This document shows, one piece after another, positions 1-12,230 of a stretch of DNA of 64,000 nt. How positions within the stretch are numbered: position 1 is the first letter of the stretch; the number at the start of each line of letters is the position of its first letter. This DNA comes from Panax quinquefolius. Taxonomy: Eukaryota; Streptophyta; Magnoliopsida; Apiales; Araliaceae. Under the pieces are notes generated by a model, which saw nothing but the letters and a program-made list of their open reading frames with translations, did not search any database and was not told the DNA's origin. Position numbers and translations under genes: made by a program. The DNA is taken from positions 86,428,005-86,492,004 of the forward strand of contig CM035165.1 of assembly GCA_020205615.1 (NCBI GenBank). Direction: 5' to 3'.

Positions 1-246
1 CGGGGAACAGAGTGACAGTCCGAGATGGTGGCTATAGTAGTCCTCACTATTTTTTATGAAATAGTGTGATAATAAATGTAATGAAGACTTCATTTGAGTT
101 TGAATACTGTCTATGAGACAATATTCGTGTAAAAACTCTAAGCTACGCTGTTGTCGCATTGTATAAAAGAAGTTTGTATTTGATTTATGTACCATGTTTT
201 TGGCAACTCAGAATGGTTGATGTATACCTATTTTGGGGGAGTCACA
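1..246 (+). mobile_element. Family-A LTR, 3' end (cut by window edge)
   Basis: This stretch matches the last ~240 bp of the LTRs ending at 37251 and 47455. It has the same hairpin-containing segment (CACTATTT...AAATAGTG) and ends in GTCACA. What follows at 247 is not a primer-binding site but the integrase/chromodomain part of another gypsy element. It is therefore the right end of a solo LTR or a complete element that inserted into gypsy Y. The left end and left target-site copy lie outside the window. Confidence 0.85.
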
Positions 247-839
247 GAAAGTGCAGAACTCTGCTATACTGGGATAAAGTTTGCGAGAGACAATTACTAG
301 GTCCAGAATTGGTACAGTAGACAACAGAGATAGTCCAAGTGATCCGAACAAGACTGGTAGCAGCTTAAGATAGGCAGAAGAAATACGCCGATCCACACCG
401 TAAAAATGTTGAGTTTAAATCAGGTAGTTATGTGTTTTTAAAAGTCTCTCCCTGGAAGGGAAAGATCAGCTTCGAAAAGAAAAGGAATTTAAGCCCAAGA
501 TTCATTGGACCCTTCGAAGTACTGCGAAGAATCTGAAAAGTTGCGTATGAGGTAGCCTTACCTCTAGCACTCGAGAATGTCCACAATGTTTTCAATGTTT
601 CGGTTTTACGACCCTACAAACCCGATTACAAGCACGTGATTGAATATGAACCCCTTCATTTTGAGAAAGACTTATCCTATGAAGAAATTCATGTTCAGAT
701 TGTCGACAGGAAAGAACAAGTTCTCAGATATAAAGTAATATCTTTCGTTAAGGTATTTTGGAGGAACCACAACGGTGAAGAAGCAACATGGGAACTCGAA
801 TAGCATATGATGAAGAATTACCCTCATTTATTTAATTAA
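247..839 (+). pseudogene. Gypsy Y: 3' end of pol (integrase C-terminus and chromodomain)
   Basis: The translation carries the end of a Ty3/gypsy chromovirus polyprotein. It has the integrase C-terminal motif around PRFIGPFEVL, then the segment ending VLRPYKPDYKH, then a chromodomain with VKVFWRNHNGEEATWELE and a terminal YPHLF. Conserved order and the chromodomain place it near the Tekay/Del group (family knowledge). In-frame stops occur near 330, 350, 530 and 801, so it is a pseudogene. It starts abruptly at the end of the family-A LTR; the rest of gypsy Y lies left of the window. A purine-rich tract at 937-949 precedes the 3' LTR as expected for a PPT. Confidence 0.85.
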
Positions 840-949
840 TTAATGTGTAAGCGATTTTGGGGACAGAATATTTGCAAGGGGGAGAATGTAACGAGACGAA
901 TTGATTGAGTCGTGATTCTGGGGACAGAATCCTTTTAAGGGAGGAAAGA

Positions 950-3621
950 TGTGACAAATGAGATTTTATAATTTAATTTTAATATTTATTGAATTAAATA
1001 AATATTTTTTGACGATTTAATTATGGGATTAAATAATTACTTGATGAAATTGTGGTAGATTAATTTAATTATATGTATTATATTTATTAAATTAATGTGC
1101 GAATTTTATTATTCAAAGTAGGTATTTATGTGAGCTTATCAATTTAATAAGCATAATATTATTTTAATTAATTTAATAGTTAATTAGAGATTTAATAATT
1201 TGACATAATTAATAAATGAGAAATTTAATTTTATGACTACGTGAATTAATGAGAAATTATTATATTTTATTTAAATTAAATTAAATAAGATATTTGATTT
1301 ATTGTATAAATGGGTGTGACATTATTAAACTATAGTATAAGAAGTTTATCAAATTAAATGGGATGAAGTTTTTAAGACTAGCCAAACTGAGCCTTAGGGA
1401 AGTTGGGAGCAGTTAACCCATGATTGGGTTAACTGACCACAACTGCGCCAGTTCCTTTATTATATATGTCTTCTTTCTTTTAGTTTGTTAAGTCTGGAAA
1501 AAAAAGGAAAATCAGAGAGAAATTGAGAAATTATGAGGGAAATTGTGTGTTGGGTGATTGAAGAAGCATCTGAAAAAAATTTCTCTGCTAACCTACACTC
1601 TATACTTTGGGTAATCTCTTCAACCCAATTTCTACTTTACGTTATTTAAAGTTTTCATGAAAATGACTTTCAAGTTCTGTTAAATCTCTGTAATTGGAAA
1701 TGGTAGTGATTATGTGGATATATATGTGATAATATGTTAACATAGCATGTTTTTACTATATATTGTATATTTTCCATAACATCAATTTCATAAAAACATG
1801 TCGTATATACTTTCTTCAAAATACAGAGTATGAAATATGGCCATATGGCCCTTACATGAAACTTTAATACGTCAATCATATGTTGTCTCATAAATTTTAC
1901 ACTTGTATATAATTATGTATGTTAAAATGAAGAAAACAAACTTCGAATAGGCAGATTCGGTGTTATAACAAACCCGTAATGCCAATTTTTCTATTTCATG
2001 TTCAATATTTTCAAAATCATCAAGAACACTGAAATTACATGGATTGATTCAAGTAATTGTATGTTTTAACCTGTTAAAATCATGCTAGAAAGGTTGAGTA
2101 ATGATTATGTGTATATTATAATGTCTGTGTATGTTTAAATTCATGTATGAACAAAGAAATTGGTAGATTTTAGGATGTTTCATGTGTTCTTCTTCGCGAA
2201 TCGCAGAACTGGTTCATATAAATACGCCACCGCGCCCAAAGAACGAATGGAGTGCGCCACGCTGCGCAAATACTTGCGCCTGCCGCTACTTTAAAGAATA
2301 AATGGAGCGCGCCCACGCCGATTCAGAGAACAAATGTAGCGCGCCTGCGCCCTACCTGCAGAACTTCAGAAATTTTTCTAAGTGTTCAAGTTTTGAAAAT
2401 GTGTTTGTAAAACCTAACGTAATGAACATGAAGACATGTCAAGCATATAATAATATGTTAATTAACTTATGTTATGCGATTAATTAATAAGACTTAAAAG
2501 TCCACTAACATATTCAAAGACCAATGTGGGATTCGATAAGTATATCGAATTATTGATTAATGGGTATTGTGAATGTATTGATATGTAGGAATTAATAAAG
2601 AACGTGAATTAATCGTAGCTTGTGCAAAAGACAAGTTTTCTAACCCTACTTGTTATTGTTATTCAAATTTATAAACTTACATCGAGCAAATTCTTGTTAT
2701 TATTAATCAGGTTCAATTTGTTATATTAAAGATTTTTAATCTTTTCAAAGTATAATTTCTGTTATACAATTCTTATTCCATTGTATACCTCTTGATTTAT
2801 TATTCGATTTGAATATCAGTTATTGTGAACCTTGTAAGACTAACGAAGCCTTATAGATTCGACTAGTCCATAGTTGATGAACGTTCTAAATTTCAGAACC
2901 CTTATTGAATTATCCAAACCAAACTCCTTTTGGTGCGGACTCTACTGTCAAACTGAGATGAACAACCCTGTATAGGGATTACTTATGTGTTAGCATTAAG
3001 ATATTGTACATAGTATGGTACTAAGGGATGATCCCCCTAAGTACGAGTAGAAGAGTCCATAGTCTTATGATTGTTAAAGGTTTCAAGTATAACCCTTGAT
3101 AACCTAGGACATAGTTCAAGGTCTTATGACCCTCAGAAGTTCTTTTGATTCTTGCTATTCATTCTTGATTCAAAAGTTGATTTTATTTCTAGAAGTCTTT
3201 GATTCACTCGCATGTTATTATATTGTTGTTTCATTATTATACGTGTGGGCAATTATGCTCACTCTTGCATAATAATAACATTGCAGTTAAGAACGAAAGG
3301 TCCGACGAGCCTTCTTCTAGCAAAGGCAAGGGCAAGATTAACAAGTGATGCAGACTTGTTGTCATTATGATTATGTATTTATGTTTTAGACTTATGTTAA
3401 TGTTGTGTAAGACTATTAATTGTTTATGTTTCCACAGTTGAGATTAAGGTTAGTATGACCTGGGATTTATGTAATTATTTTAGATGATGTAACTCCTTAA
3501 GGAGAGGATTTATTTTTATCTATTTATGCTTTCTTTTATATTGGGTAGATAGACATACGATGTTGTAAAGTGAACACCAAATCATGTGGGAATTGAAGTA
3601 TCTGGATTTGGGGGTGTCACA
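950..3621 (+). mobile_element. Gypsy Y 3' LTR (2.67 kb)
   Basis: The LTR begins TGTGACAAATG directly after the polypurine tract AAGGGAGGAAAGA and ends GGGGGTGTCACA. These are the expected termini (TG...CA) for a Tekay-like chromovirus LTR. Its distal part, around 3240-3290, resembles the end of the LTR of gypsy X near 18150-18200. Both carry a GCTCACTCTTGCA segment, so the two families are related. A GC-rich repeat block lies at 2239-2365. Small open frames inside are not credible genes. The following five bases (GTATC, 3622-3626) would be the right target-site copy. Confidence 0.8.
2239..2365 (+). repeat. GC-rich imperfect minisatellite inside the Y LTR
   Basis: Three degenerate units each start with AAGAA(C/T)(A/G)AATGG or a close variant and continue into GCGCGCC-type sequence, at about 2239, 2293 and 2325. 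The block stands out as GC-rich in a very AT-rich LTR. Confidence 0.6.
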
Positions 3622-4233
3622 GTATCTCTCTTAATAGTCCCCATAGACTCTTAAAAGAGAGATCGCATGAGTAACTATCATGTATACAATGAAATATACG
3701 AGACATGATGTTGATCGGTCATATTTTGGAGAAGATCATTGTAAGACAGTGAAAAACATCTTAAAGTACTTAACCGGTACTAAGGATGTGATTAAAATTT
3801 AGGTCTAAATTAAAACTAGAGGGCTTAACAGACTCATGTTTTTCAGACAGACTAAGACGACAGAAAATCCACTTTAAGGTAAAAAGATACCTTGAACAGC
3901 GGTGCAGTGAATTGGAAAGGTTTCAAGCAGCAAAGAGGTGTTGGTTTAGTGATAAAGACAAAGTATATAGCTATATATGAAGCTGCAAATTGATTGTTTG
4001 GATGAAAAGTTCATTACAGAACTAGGAATAGTTCCTAAGTCTGATCTTGGATCTAAACATGTGTTGTGGCACTTTCATTTGAATATAGGAATCATTGAAA
4101 GATGGGAAATCACTATAGAGATAGTGGACTCTCAAGAACAACATTACATATCCATTAACTAAAGCTTCTCCAACAGCAGGATAATCGTCACTTAGAGAAG
4201 AAGGGTATGAGATACCATGGCGATTGGCTTTGG
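3622..4233 (+). pseudogene. Copia(+): RNase H end of pol
   Basis: This is the degenerate 3' end of a Ty1/copia polyprotein. Recognisable pieces are YLTGTKD, the segment FITELGIVP, then SKHVLWHFHL, IIERW and finally a dipeptide-rich end reading YHGDWL in a shifted frame near 4218. These correspond to the copia RNase H and C-terminal tail (DxxxADPLTK region, family knowledge). Several stops and frameshifts show it is dead. The 5' part is cut off by the end of the gypsy Y LTR at 3621, so gypsy Y inserted into this copia. A purine tract GTGGGAGAT precedes the LTR at 4248. Confidence 0.8.
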
Positions 4234-4247
4234 TGCAAGTGGGAGAT

Positions 4248-6110
4248 TGAAAGTTGTATGCACACAAGCCAATCATGTTTGATAATAAAGCATATATTTT
4301 GTAACAATCTTATTCATTTATTAATAAAAAGTATTAATTTATTAAAGGCTTTTAATTATCTACATGATGTTGTTTTATAATATGTGATAAACCCATAGTT
4401 TTAAAAAATGCTTTTAGAATAATGATGATGATCATTCTAATGAGATCTAAATTCTTAGAAAGCTTAAAACTAAAACAGTTCTCAATCGTTGGATTACTAA
4501 ATTGGGGATTAGTGAATCCGGATAAATTGGTACATACATTGCTTGCTCATTGGATGATGATGATTGATCTCATGATCATTTGTGTGGAGACACTAAAGTA
4601 AGTATGTAGGTGCTTATTAGAGAATAAGTTCACTGAGCGTGGCTCGCTAAGGAATACCTAATGGAGTTTTACTTGCCTGTCAATATGAATTCCTGTAGTG
4701 ATAGTAGTACCGGTGATCCTTGGACTTGAGATCATCATAGTATCTTGTGTATGATGAGTTATACTTTGACTTATTCCTTAAGACCCTTAGGTATCAAAGG
4801 GTATGCTTGGGTATAATAAGTTGTACATGGAGATAATATATGATCAATAAAGAATCTACCGCTTCTAGTAAAAGACGAGAAATGTCATATGTGATTCGAT
4901 AAATGACAACCAAGTAGTCCTTAGCCAAGGCAGAATGAAATTAGAAAGGAGTTTCTAATTTGTATTATTTGGAGTTGTGCATTTAAGGATCGAAATACAT
5001 ATAATTAAATAAAATAAGACTTGACAGTAATTCAATGTCTTATATTTAATCGGGACATCAGATGGTGGAAGGATTGAATTGTCAAAGAATTATTTACTCA
5101 AAGGTTCTTTTATGATTAATGTTGAAATCTATATTATCCGGAAAAGTCGTTAATCGATAGGAGGCTTATCACTATTATAGAATAAATATTATTTATTTAA
5201 ATAAATTGATAGTTTAATTTATTTATTTAAATAAGATTAGAATTGTTCTAATTGATTTATTCACAACCTATTTAATATGGAGAACCTAAAGGGTCACACC
5301 ATAAAAGGAAGAATAATTATTTAAGAAGTTAATGGCATAATCGTAATAATATAGTTAAGTGTATTTAATTTAATCTATGGTGATAGAATAAATTAAATAG
5401 CTTAATATTTATTATTTAATATTTTGAAAATATTAAATATATAAATTAATAAGAGGAGTCTTATTAATATTATTATAATTATTATTATTTTAATTTCTAA
5501 AGAGTTGGAAATTAATTTAATATAAGTACTCTCATTTATTCCTAATAAGATTAGGAGGCTAATTAATTAAAATATTTTAATTAATTATTCTAATAAGATT
5601 GGGAGCATAATTAATTAAAAGAGTTTAATTAATTAAAATAAAATCCAATTCCTTATTTGTTAAGGAGGGTTGCCCACATCTATAAATAAGAGGAGTCTTA
5701 TTATGGGTGAGGGTGGTTGACACTTTCACAAAATACGTGAATACGTAATTCCAATAGTTGGGAGAGTACACCCTTTTCTATGAGAGATAAAAAAAACTAG
5801 AGTTTTGCCAATTACTCATCTTCTTGAATCTTTCTTCTTTCTTAGTGGATCACCTCTAGAGGCCAAACACTTGGGTTGCTAACTCGGTGAATTCAAGTTA
5901 AACGCGAAAAGGATTGGAGGTGAACTTGTACCTGAGGAAGCTCAAATCTTCAAGGGTATAATTCGTGTTCTTCATATTTTTGTTTAATTAATAATTGTGC
6001 ATAAAGGATGATCCGGGTATATGGTTTGTAAAATTTTAAAACTCTATTTTTCCATGCTTCCGCTTATTTTGTGCAATTTAATTGCGTTCATGAATCTTAC
6101 AAACCTAAAA
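4248..6110 (+). mobile_element. Copia(+) 3' LTR (about 1.86 kb)
   Basis: It is the same family as the minus-strand LTR at 21576-23272. The shared start is TGAAAGTTGTATGCACACAAGCC (TAAAAGTAGTATGC in the other copy) and the shared end is CAAACCTAAxA. Long shared segments include the AT-rich middle and the region around the TATA box at 5681. The sequence after 6110 (GTAATAAG...) continues as the LTR of gypsy X, matching 18310-18330, so this copia had inserted into the left LTR of X. The target-site copy is probably GTAAT. Confidence 0.8.
5681..5688 (+). promoter_or_regulatory. TATA box of the copia(+) LTR
   Basis: TATAAATA lies in the middle of the LTR. The minus-strand sister LTR has the same box at 22011-22018. 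Confidence 0.6.
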
Positions 6111-7084
6111 GTAATAAGTTAAGGTGTGACGCCCCCAAAATAGGTTCAATCCACCCAACCCATTCTGAGTCGCCAAATACATGGTACAGAAAACAACTAC
6201 AAACTTAATTAATCCAACTGTCATGCAAAATACGACCACACATATGTTGTGAGTTTTGATACAAATATATACCAGCTGTGACTCTCATCCAAATCTTGGA
6301 TAGCACGTCACAATGGCACTTTACATAAATGTACAGTCAATAACTGTTTTAGAATTTAAATTTTTTTGGAAAATACTCAAGGAAACCTTCGTACATGGGA
6401 GGCCATGCATCTAAGTTATAATAGATATCATATGACTGGAGAATTATCCTTGGTCAATAAACTACCCATCTTTACACTCAATTCAAAGAGAAATTTCATC
6501 AAGATTATAAAAATGTTATATATGATAATGCAAATAATATGATCAAAACATGGATTTAATTTCAAGAGCGATATTCATAAATCAACGATAATTTGGTCAG
6601 AAAAAAAACCAATTTTATCGTGAATAGTACCCCGTGAATAGTAACTCGTGAATAGTAACTCGTGAATAGTACTCTGTATTTATACATAGTACCGTATACG
6701 TAAATAATGTCATATACGTAAATATTTCCATATACGTGAATAAAGGTCGATATCGTGAATAGTAATGATATCGTGAATAAAGTGTTGTATACGTGAATAG
6801 TAACCCTGACATGAAAAAGGTAGAAATTCCACAATAAAATCCATACCAATATTTCGGTATAATGATATTAAAAGAATAACATCATTATGAAGAAAATAAC
6901 ATCCCTTATTATCCCTTACCTCAAAAGAATAAGACTTACGCTTAGAATATCGATATATACGTCAAGGAACTTGCAATCAGATAGCAACACTCAAAGTATC
7001 AAAATACTCATAATAATACACTCGATAATATAGAGAGAGAAAACTTCAGTTTCTGGTGTGATTTTCAATTCTAACCTAAGCACA

Positions 7085-7093
7085 CTATTTATA
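7085..7093 (-). promoter_or_regulatory. TATA box, copy 1, of the A2 LTR
   Basis: TATAAATAG on the minus strand, in the first copy of the internal tandem duplication. The equivalent box is found in every complete family-A LTR here. Confidence 0.6.
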
Positions 7094-7646
7094 GAAAAAT
7101 GCTTAGAACACCAAAGCAGAAAATTTAATAAAATAATATATTTATAAAAAATTTCACACCCACTTCTTGAAAATCTGATTTCAACCACCAGTGGGGCCCA
7201 CCAACAATGATAAAAATGTTTTTCTTAAAAAAAATAACTAAAACTCAAAAAATTAATTATTCTAGAACTTCAATAATTCATAATAAATAGTCATTTTATC
7301 AGAAAAATTCAAATCTTATGTCCATTCCATAGAAAATTCAATTCTCTACAACTTTGTAAGTTTAAGTTTTTCCAAATTCTAAATAAAAATTGACCGAAAT
7401 TCACAAACGGACGATTTTACAAGCTATAATCAAATTTCAGTCAAAAATGGGGCCCACCGACATCCCTTACTATCTCCTACCTTAAAAGAATAGTACTTCT
7501 GGCTGGAATATCAGGTATAACGCTGAAGAGAACTTGCACTGTATAGCAACACTCAAAGTATCAAAATACTCATAATAATACGCTCGATAATATAGAGAGA
7601 GAAAACTTCAGTTTCTGGTGTGATTTTCAATTCTAACCTAAGCACC

Positions 7647-7655
7647 CTATTTATA
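7647..7655 (-). promoter_or_regulatory. TATA box, copy 2, of the A2 LTR
   Basis: TATAAATAG on the minus strand, in the second copy of the duplicated segment, 562 bp from copy 1. Confidence 0.6.
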
Positions 7656-8987
7656 GAAAAATGCTTAGAACACCAAAGCAGAAAATTTAATAAAATAATA
7701 TATTTATAAAAAATTTCACACCCACTTCTTGAAAATATGATTTCAGCTACCAGTGGGGCCCACCAACAATGATAAAAATGTTTTTCTTAAAAAAATAACT
7801 AAAACTCAAAAAGTTAATTATTCCAGAACTTCAATAATTCATAATAAATAGCCATTTTATCAGAAAAATTCAAATCTTATGTCCATTCCATAGGAAATTC
7901 AATTCTCTACAACTTTGTAAGTTTAAGTTTTTCCAAATTCCAAACTGAAATTGACCGAAATTCACAAACGGACGATTTTACAAGTTATAATCAAATTTCA
8001 GTCAAAAATGGGGCCCGCCGACATGTTTAACATGTTTTTAGCATTTAATGTAACAAAAATACTCTTCTTCCTCATTTATTCATATATCACACATTCATTG
8101 TAAAAATATCACCATTATTATATTATTATAATATAATAATATATTTAAATAAATTATTTTATCAGAAAAGATAAAATATCAATTTTCAACAATTGTCACT
8201 TTTCTAAAAATTCCTCCATTTATATCCACATAAATAAATATTTTCCTTATCATATATATCAATAATTAATTATTCACAAATAATATTATAGAATCACAAT
8301 ACCGATAAATCGATCGCTTCCAGAAAGAGGGGCTTTCAATAAGGATTTCTCCTTATCATGCCGCAATTAGGTGACCAAACCTCTCCTTAGACAGAACTTT
8401 CTAGACATTGTCAATAATGTTATCTAATAATATTACTAACATAATATGAATTATTGATTTGATAATGGAAAATATTGTGTAGTGACAATTATTGAAACAA
8501 CAATAATATAAAATATCAACGTAGCAATTATTGAATCAATAAAATAAAATATTGAACAGTAATTATTGTAACAATTATTGAGTACTGTCTTCTTACGTAA
8601 GAATCAATAATTGGTGCAATATCGTGTGCTACTATGCAACACCGCGTATTACTGTGTTTTAACCACCGGGTATTCCAACAGTGTTAACGATAACAACTAC
8701 GTTGTTATTTATAAAAACTCATACTTGTCGTTTTCTTCATCCGATCGCTTTCCGTTATGGGGCCCACAAAAGGATGTGTCGTCGTACGAATATTCCTCGA
8801 CAGGAAGAATATTCCACGACCAAACGAATATTCCCCGACAACAATGAGTATTTTATAACCACTTGCTCATTTAAAATATTTACATATATCAACCTTAACT
8901 TTAACCTTTTATCAATTTAACTATTTACTAAATAGTAATTATAAGAAAAATTGAATACTTTTATTTCATAAAATTCGGGGTCTTACA

Positions 8988-9134
8988 TAAGGTCTTCGTA
9001 CATAGGTGTAGAAGGTAAGATTCCTCATATGTTTTGAAAGAATAGTATAATTATTCTTATGATGTATTAAGATGTTTGTATGATAGCACCAGAATCCGAT
9101 TTTGAAGATAGAACCGGGATTCAGGGATGTCACA
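8988..9134 (+). mobile_element. Gypsy X left LTR, terminal remnant
   Basis: This continues the 14 bp at 6111-6124 across the A2 insertion. It matches 18325-18467 closely, including the segment TGTATGATAGCACCAGAATCC and the terminal GGGATGTCACA. A PBS-like sequence follows at 9136. The rest of this LTR lies left of the copia(+) insertion, outside the window. Confidence 0.85.
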
Positions 9135-11210
9135 CTTGGTATGTTATAGCTCTAGGGTAAGAGTACCTTAGGATATGACTTGAGAGAAAGTAAGGAGGTA
9201 GACTCAGATAGAGTTTTAGGAGATGAATTGAAGCATTCATCGTGAGAAAATAATAATGAATATATTGTTATTTTGAGATGTTAATTAATTCATTAGGCTT
9301 GATTTGGAATGCCAGGAAAGGCAGAGATAGCAATCGAAGAATAAGATCATGATGTGATCTGATTAAGAAGGACAGATGATCAATCGAAGGATTGAATTTT
9401 TTTAGCTAATGCTATACAAGAATGGTACTATGAAATAGTACAAGGAAAACTCAGAAAGAGTTATTAATGATAAGATACGGATTAAGAATATTCGTTCTGA
9501 GTAAGAGAAAGTTAGAATTTATGTGGGATTTCAATCGAGGACTCATGTGGTGACTAAGTTGTACACACCTTTGTATGCTATCACTTGGTTTCCCATATTT
9601 ATAATCGTTGAAATGTTGGTGTTGCGCTATCGATATACTGATGATGAAGAGGTGATTCTTTTCTCAGGAGTATATTTGATAAATAGAGGATATTAAGATA
9701 AGACGTGAGTTCTTGAAACTCATACTTATGATAAGTTTGTAACTCATGATTGTATGGTATGTTCTTGGACTACGTATTGTTAGGACAAGTTCCTAACTCA
9801 TATTATCGTGGCAAGTTCCTAAACACATAATGTGTGGTAAGTTTGATGAACTATACGGGGGTATAGAAATATTGTAAGTTAAGAACTAATTGTTTTCAGT
9901 GGATAGAGCATTGATGGAGCGATGAGATAGTTGAAGTTGATGGAGAAAATATGGATCTTCCAAATCTTCTAGCTATGCTAGATTTCAAAAGTTATTAAAA
10001 TCGTACTAATAAATGTTTTTTTGAAAAAAAATATATTAGATCAGATTATTGAACCAATGAGTTTTAAAAGGTTTGTTATTTACACGTATATGCTAATTGT
10101 TTTGGCTAAGAAAAAATGATTTAAAGGTATCAAAAGGTATTTTACATAGTCGTTGATCCATCATTGAATATGGTATGGATATGACAATTGATGGAGTCAT
10201 CAATGTAGTTTAACCTAGTGTTCGATGTGATCATAGAATCGTCAACCCACTATGATATGTTGTGTTATGACAAAATCAAAATGACAGAAACCTCAGTGTA
10301 TTGTTAAAACAGTGCGATATCATGATTTCATAAACTGATTTTCAGTATTTTGAATTATTTAAAGAAAGGTTTGCCAGTTAAGCTGGTTAAAAATATTTCG
10401 ATTGATATTTGAACTGTTAAATGAAAGTCTAAGATATTTGATTCGGCTAGAAAAATATTATAATTGATTGATGAAATTCAAGTGTTCTTTGAGAACTTAT
10501 GGTCAACCAAATTGTTTTGGTGTGGAGTCGTATAATAAAATTGAGATAAACAACCTTAATATTGGGGAAAATATTTTTTATTGTCGACATGTAATGTCTA
10601 GTGACGGAAGAACATAAATTAAGTCGTTTGCCATGCAGTATTGATCAATACAGGGTACAAAGGGTTGATCACCTAATGTACTCGTAAGTCCAGACGATTA
10701 ATGGCGGAATAGTTGTGTAAACCCTTTCAAAAATAAAAATGAAAATTCAAAGTTACTTCACAATTAACGAACAATTGTGAAGATTCCTGAAAGATATTTC
10801 ATTATTTAGGAAATGGGGAGAATGATGATAGAATGTGATGATTGAGCAAGAGATCCTTAAAGAATGAAAGAGTTGAGTAGGTATGTAAAGGTTGATTTGA
10901 AAACCTAGTGTTGATGTATGAGGTTAGTAAATAATGATATTAAACCACTACGATAATAGTGGCATTCAATGGTCCTTAGACAAGGAAATGGATGGATAAT
11001 ACTCAGAATATAAATGAGTTACTAAGGTTATGAAATAAAACCTACAAGAATTAGTTGAGATATGGATTAAATAGGTAATATAATACCTAACTGGAAATAA
11101 TATACTAAAACTATTTAGTGATAAAATCTCAGAAGAAGATGGATGTAAACCGAGTAAGGATGGTTTGGTGGTTATGATTCCGAGGACAAAATCCTTATAA
11201 TGGGGAAGAA
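9135..11210 (+). mobile_element. Gypsy X internal region, no coding sequence seen
   Basis: It is bounded by a degenerate PBS (TTGGTATGTTATAGC, 9136-9150; compare the tRNA-iMet-type TGGTATCAnAGC) and by a polypurine tract AATGGGGAAGAA at 11199-11210. In ~2.1 kb I find no gag or pol motif in any frame. The segment 10400-10760 resembles the middle of the Y LTR (2790-3075), for example GTTTTGGTGTGGAGTCGT against CTTTTGGTGCGGACTCTA. It may be a non-autonomous derivative, or an internal region rearranged with an LTR piece. Short degenerate repeats of AAGTTCCTAACTCAT lie at 9690-9850. Confidence 0.6.
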
Positions 11211-12230
11211 TGTGACGACTCGGAAATTTTACTTAATTTGTAAATTAAGTATTTTGGAATATTATTGAATAAAATAAGATTTTATGAATATTATTCCATT
11301 TTATATGATAACATTCGAATTTTTGTGGTGGATCGTGATTCTGCGATAGAATTTACAAGTTATACGATCGTATGAGAAAATAAAAAAATTTCGAGAAAAT
11401 GACGAAAAAGTTATTATTCATAAAAACTCAGAAAATGCATAAAAACACTAATAAACAAACTTTTTCAAGAATTTTGAAATTCGTCATAGCATTTATTTGA
11501 GAAGGTGAGATGAAATCTCCGATAAAAGTTTTTTCCGAGAAAAAGTAGTAAAAACATTATTCATGCTAAAAACGTAAACTTGTTTTTTTTTGAATTTTTG
11601 AATTACGATATAGTGTTTCTTCGAAAAAGGGGTAATAGTAGCGAAATCAAATTTTTGAAAATTAAAAGTTTATTTTTCGACTAATCGAGCTGATTACGAA
11701 AACATAACCAAAAAAGTTAGATAATCTAACCAAAAAGAAATCAAGTAACTGACATAGTTTGGGAATTAAACCCTAATCAAATGTATGAAAGGGCAAAAAG
11801 GACTTTTTGTTAACTTAATGAAGTATGGAAGTGAATTACGAAAGTTAAGGCAGAATAATGCGAGATAAGCAAACCTTAGGGGTAAAAACCTAAGGACTGA
11901 AACTTAAGAAAATAGCTTAAGGAATATACTAAGGAATAAAGAATATGTTAGGAATATACATGAGAATGTTATTCCTAGTTATATATGATTTGATTATGAT
12001 ATAAATGAATGAATATGCAAGTATGCTTGCATTAAGGAAAGCTGTAGAGTCCTTTGATAGATAATTGGAATATATGTACAAGGACTTAGAATGAATTGAT
12101 CAAACATGTTAGGTTGATCCTACATAAGCAAAACAAATTTGTAAGGCCTTAAAAAGAAATGATGTACAAGTACTATAAATATAGAAAGATCAAGCTTATT
12201 AGGTTGGTCTTATAATGTAATAGATAATCA
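11211..12230 (+). mobile_element. Gypsy X right LTR, first part
   Basis: It starts TGTGACGACTCGG immediately after the PPT. A TATA-like ACTATAAATATAG lies at about 12172. It is interrupted at about 12231 by a Sirevirus-like fragment; the LTR resumes near 17990. The left boundary is sound. The right one is placed where the TCGTAG-rich sequence begins and is uncertain. Confidence 0.65.

Larger units (their letters stand above)
6903..8024 (-). repeat. Tandem duplication (2 x about 560 bp) in the A2 solo LTR
   Basis: Sequence from about 6903 (CATCCCTTATTATCCCTTACC) to 7463 (GGGGCCCACCGACAT) is repeated directly from 7464 to about 8024. Similarity is very high and the period is 561 bp. Both copies contain the TATA box and the segment rich in AATATAGAGAGAGAAAACTTC. 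Confidence 0.9.
6125..8987 (-). mobile_element. Family-A solo LTR, subfamily A2, TSD TAAGG
   Basis: On the minus strand this runs from TGTAAGACCCC (plus-strand GGGGTCTTACA ending 8987) to GGGGGCGTCACA (plus TGTGACGCCCCC from 6125). It is flanked by perfect 5-bp duplications TAAGG at 6120-6124 and 8988-8992. Removing it restores the LTR of gypsy X (compare 18310-18345). There is no internal domain, so it is a solo LTR produced by LTR-LTR recombination. It carries a tandem duplication of about 560 bp (6903-7463 and 7464-8024) that includes the TATA region, and a TACTATTCACG-type minisatellite at 6620-6805. Confidence 0.93.

Noticed and set aside
6562..6849. Tyr-rich open frames (also near 46327, 51186 and 54346)
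   Set aside because: They are translations of the TACTATTCAC minisatellite, not genes.
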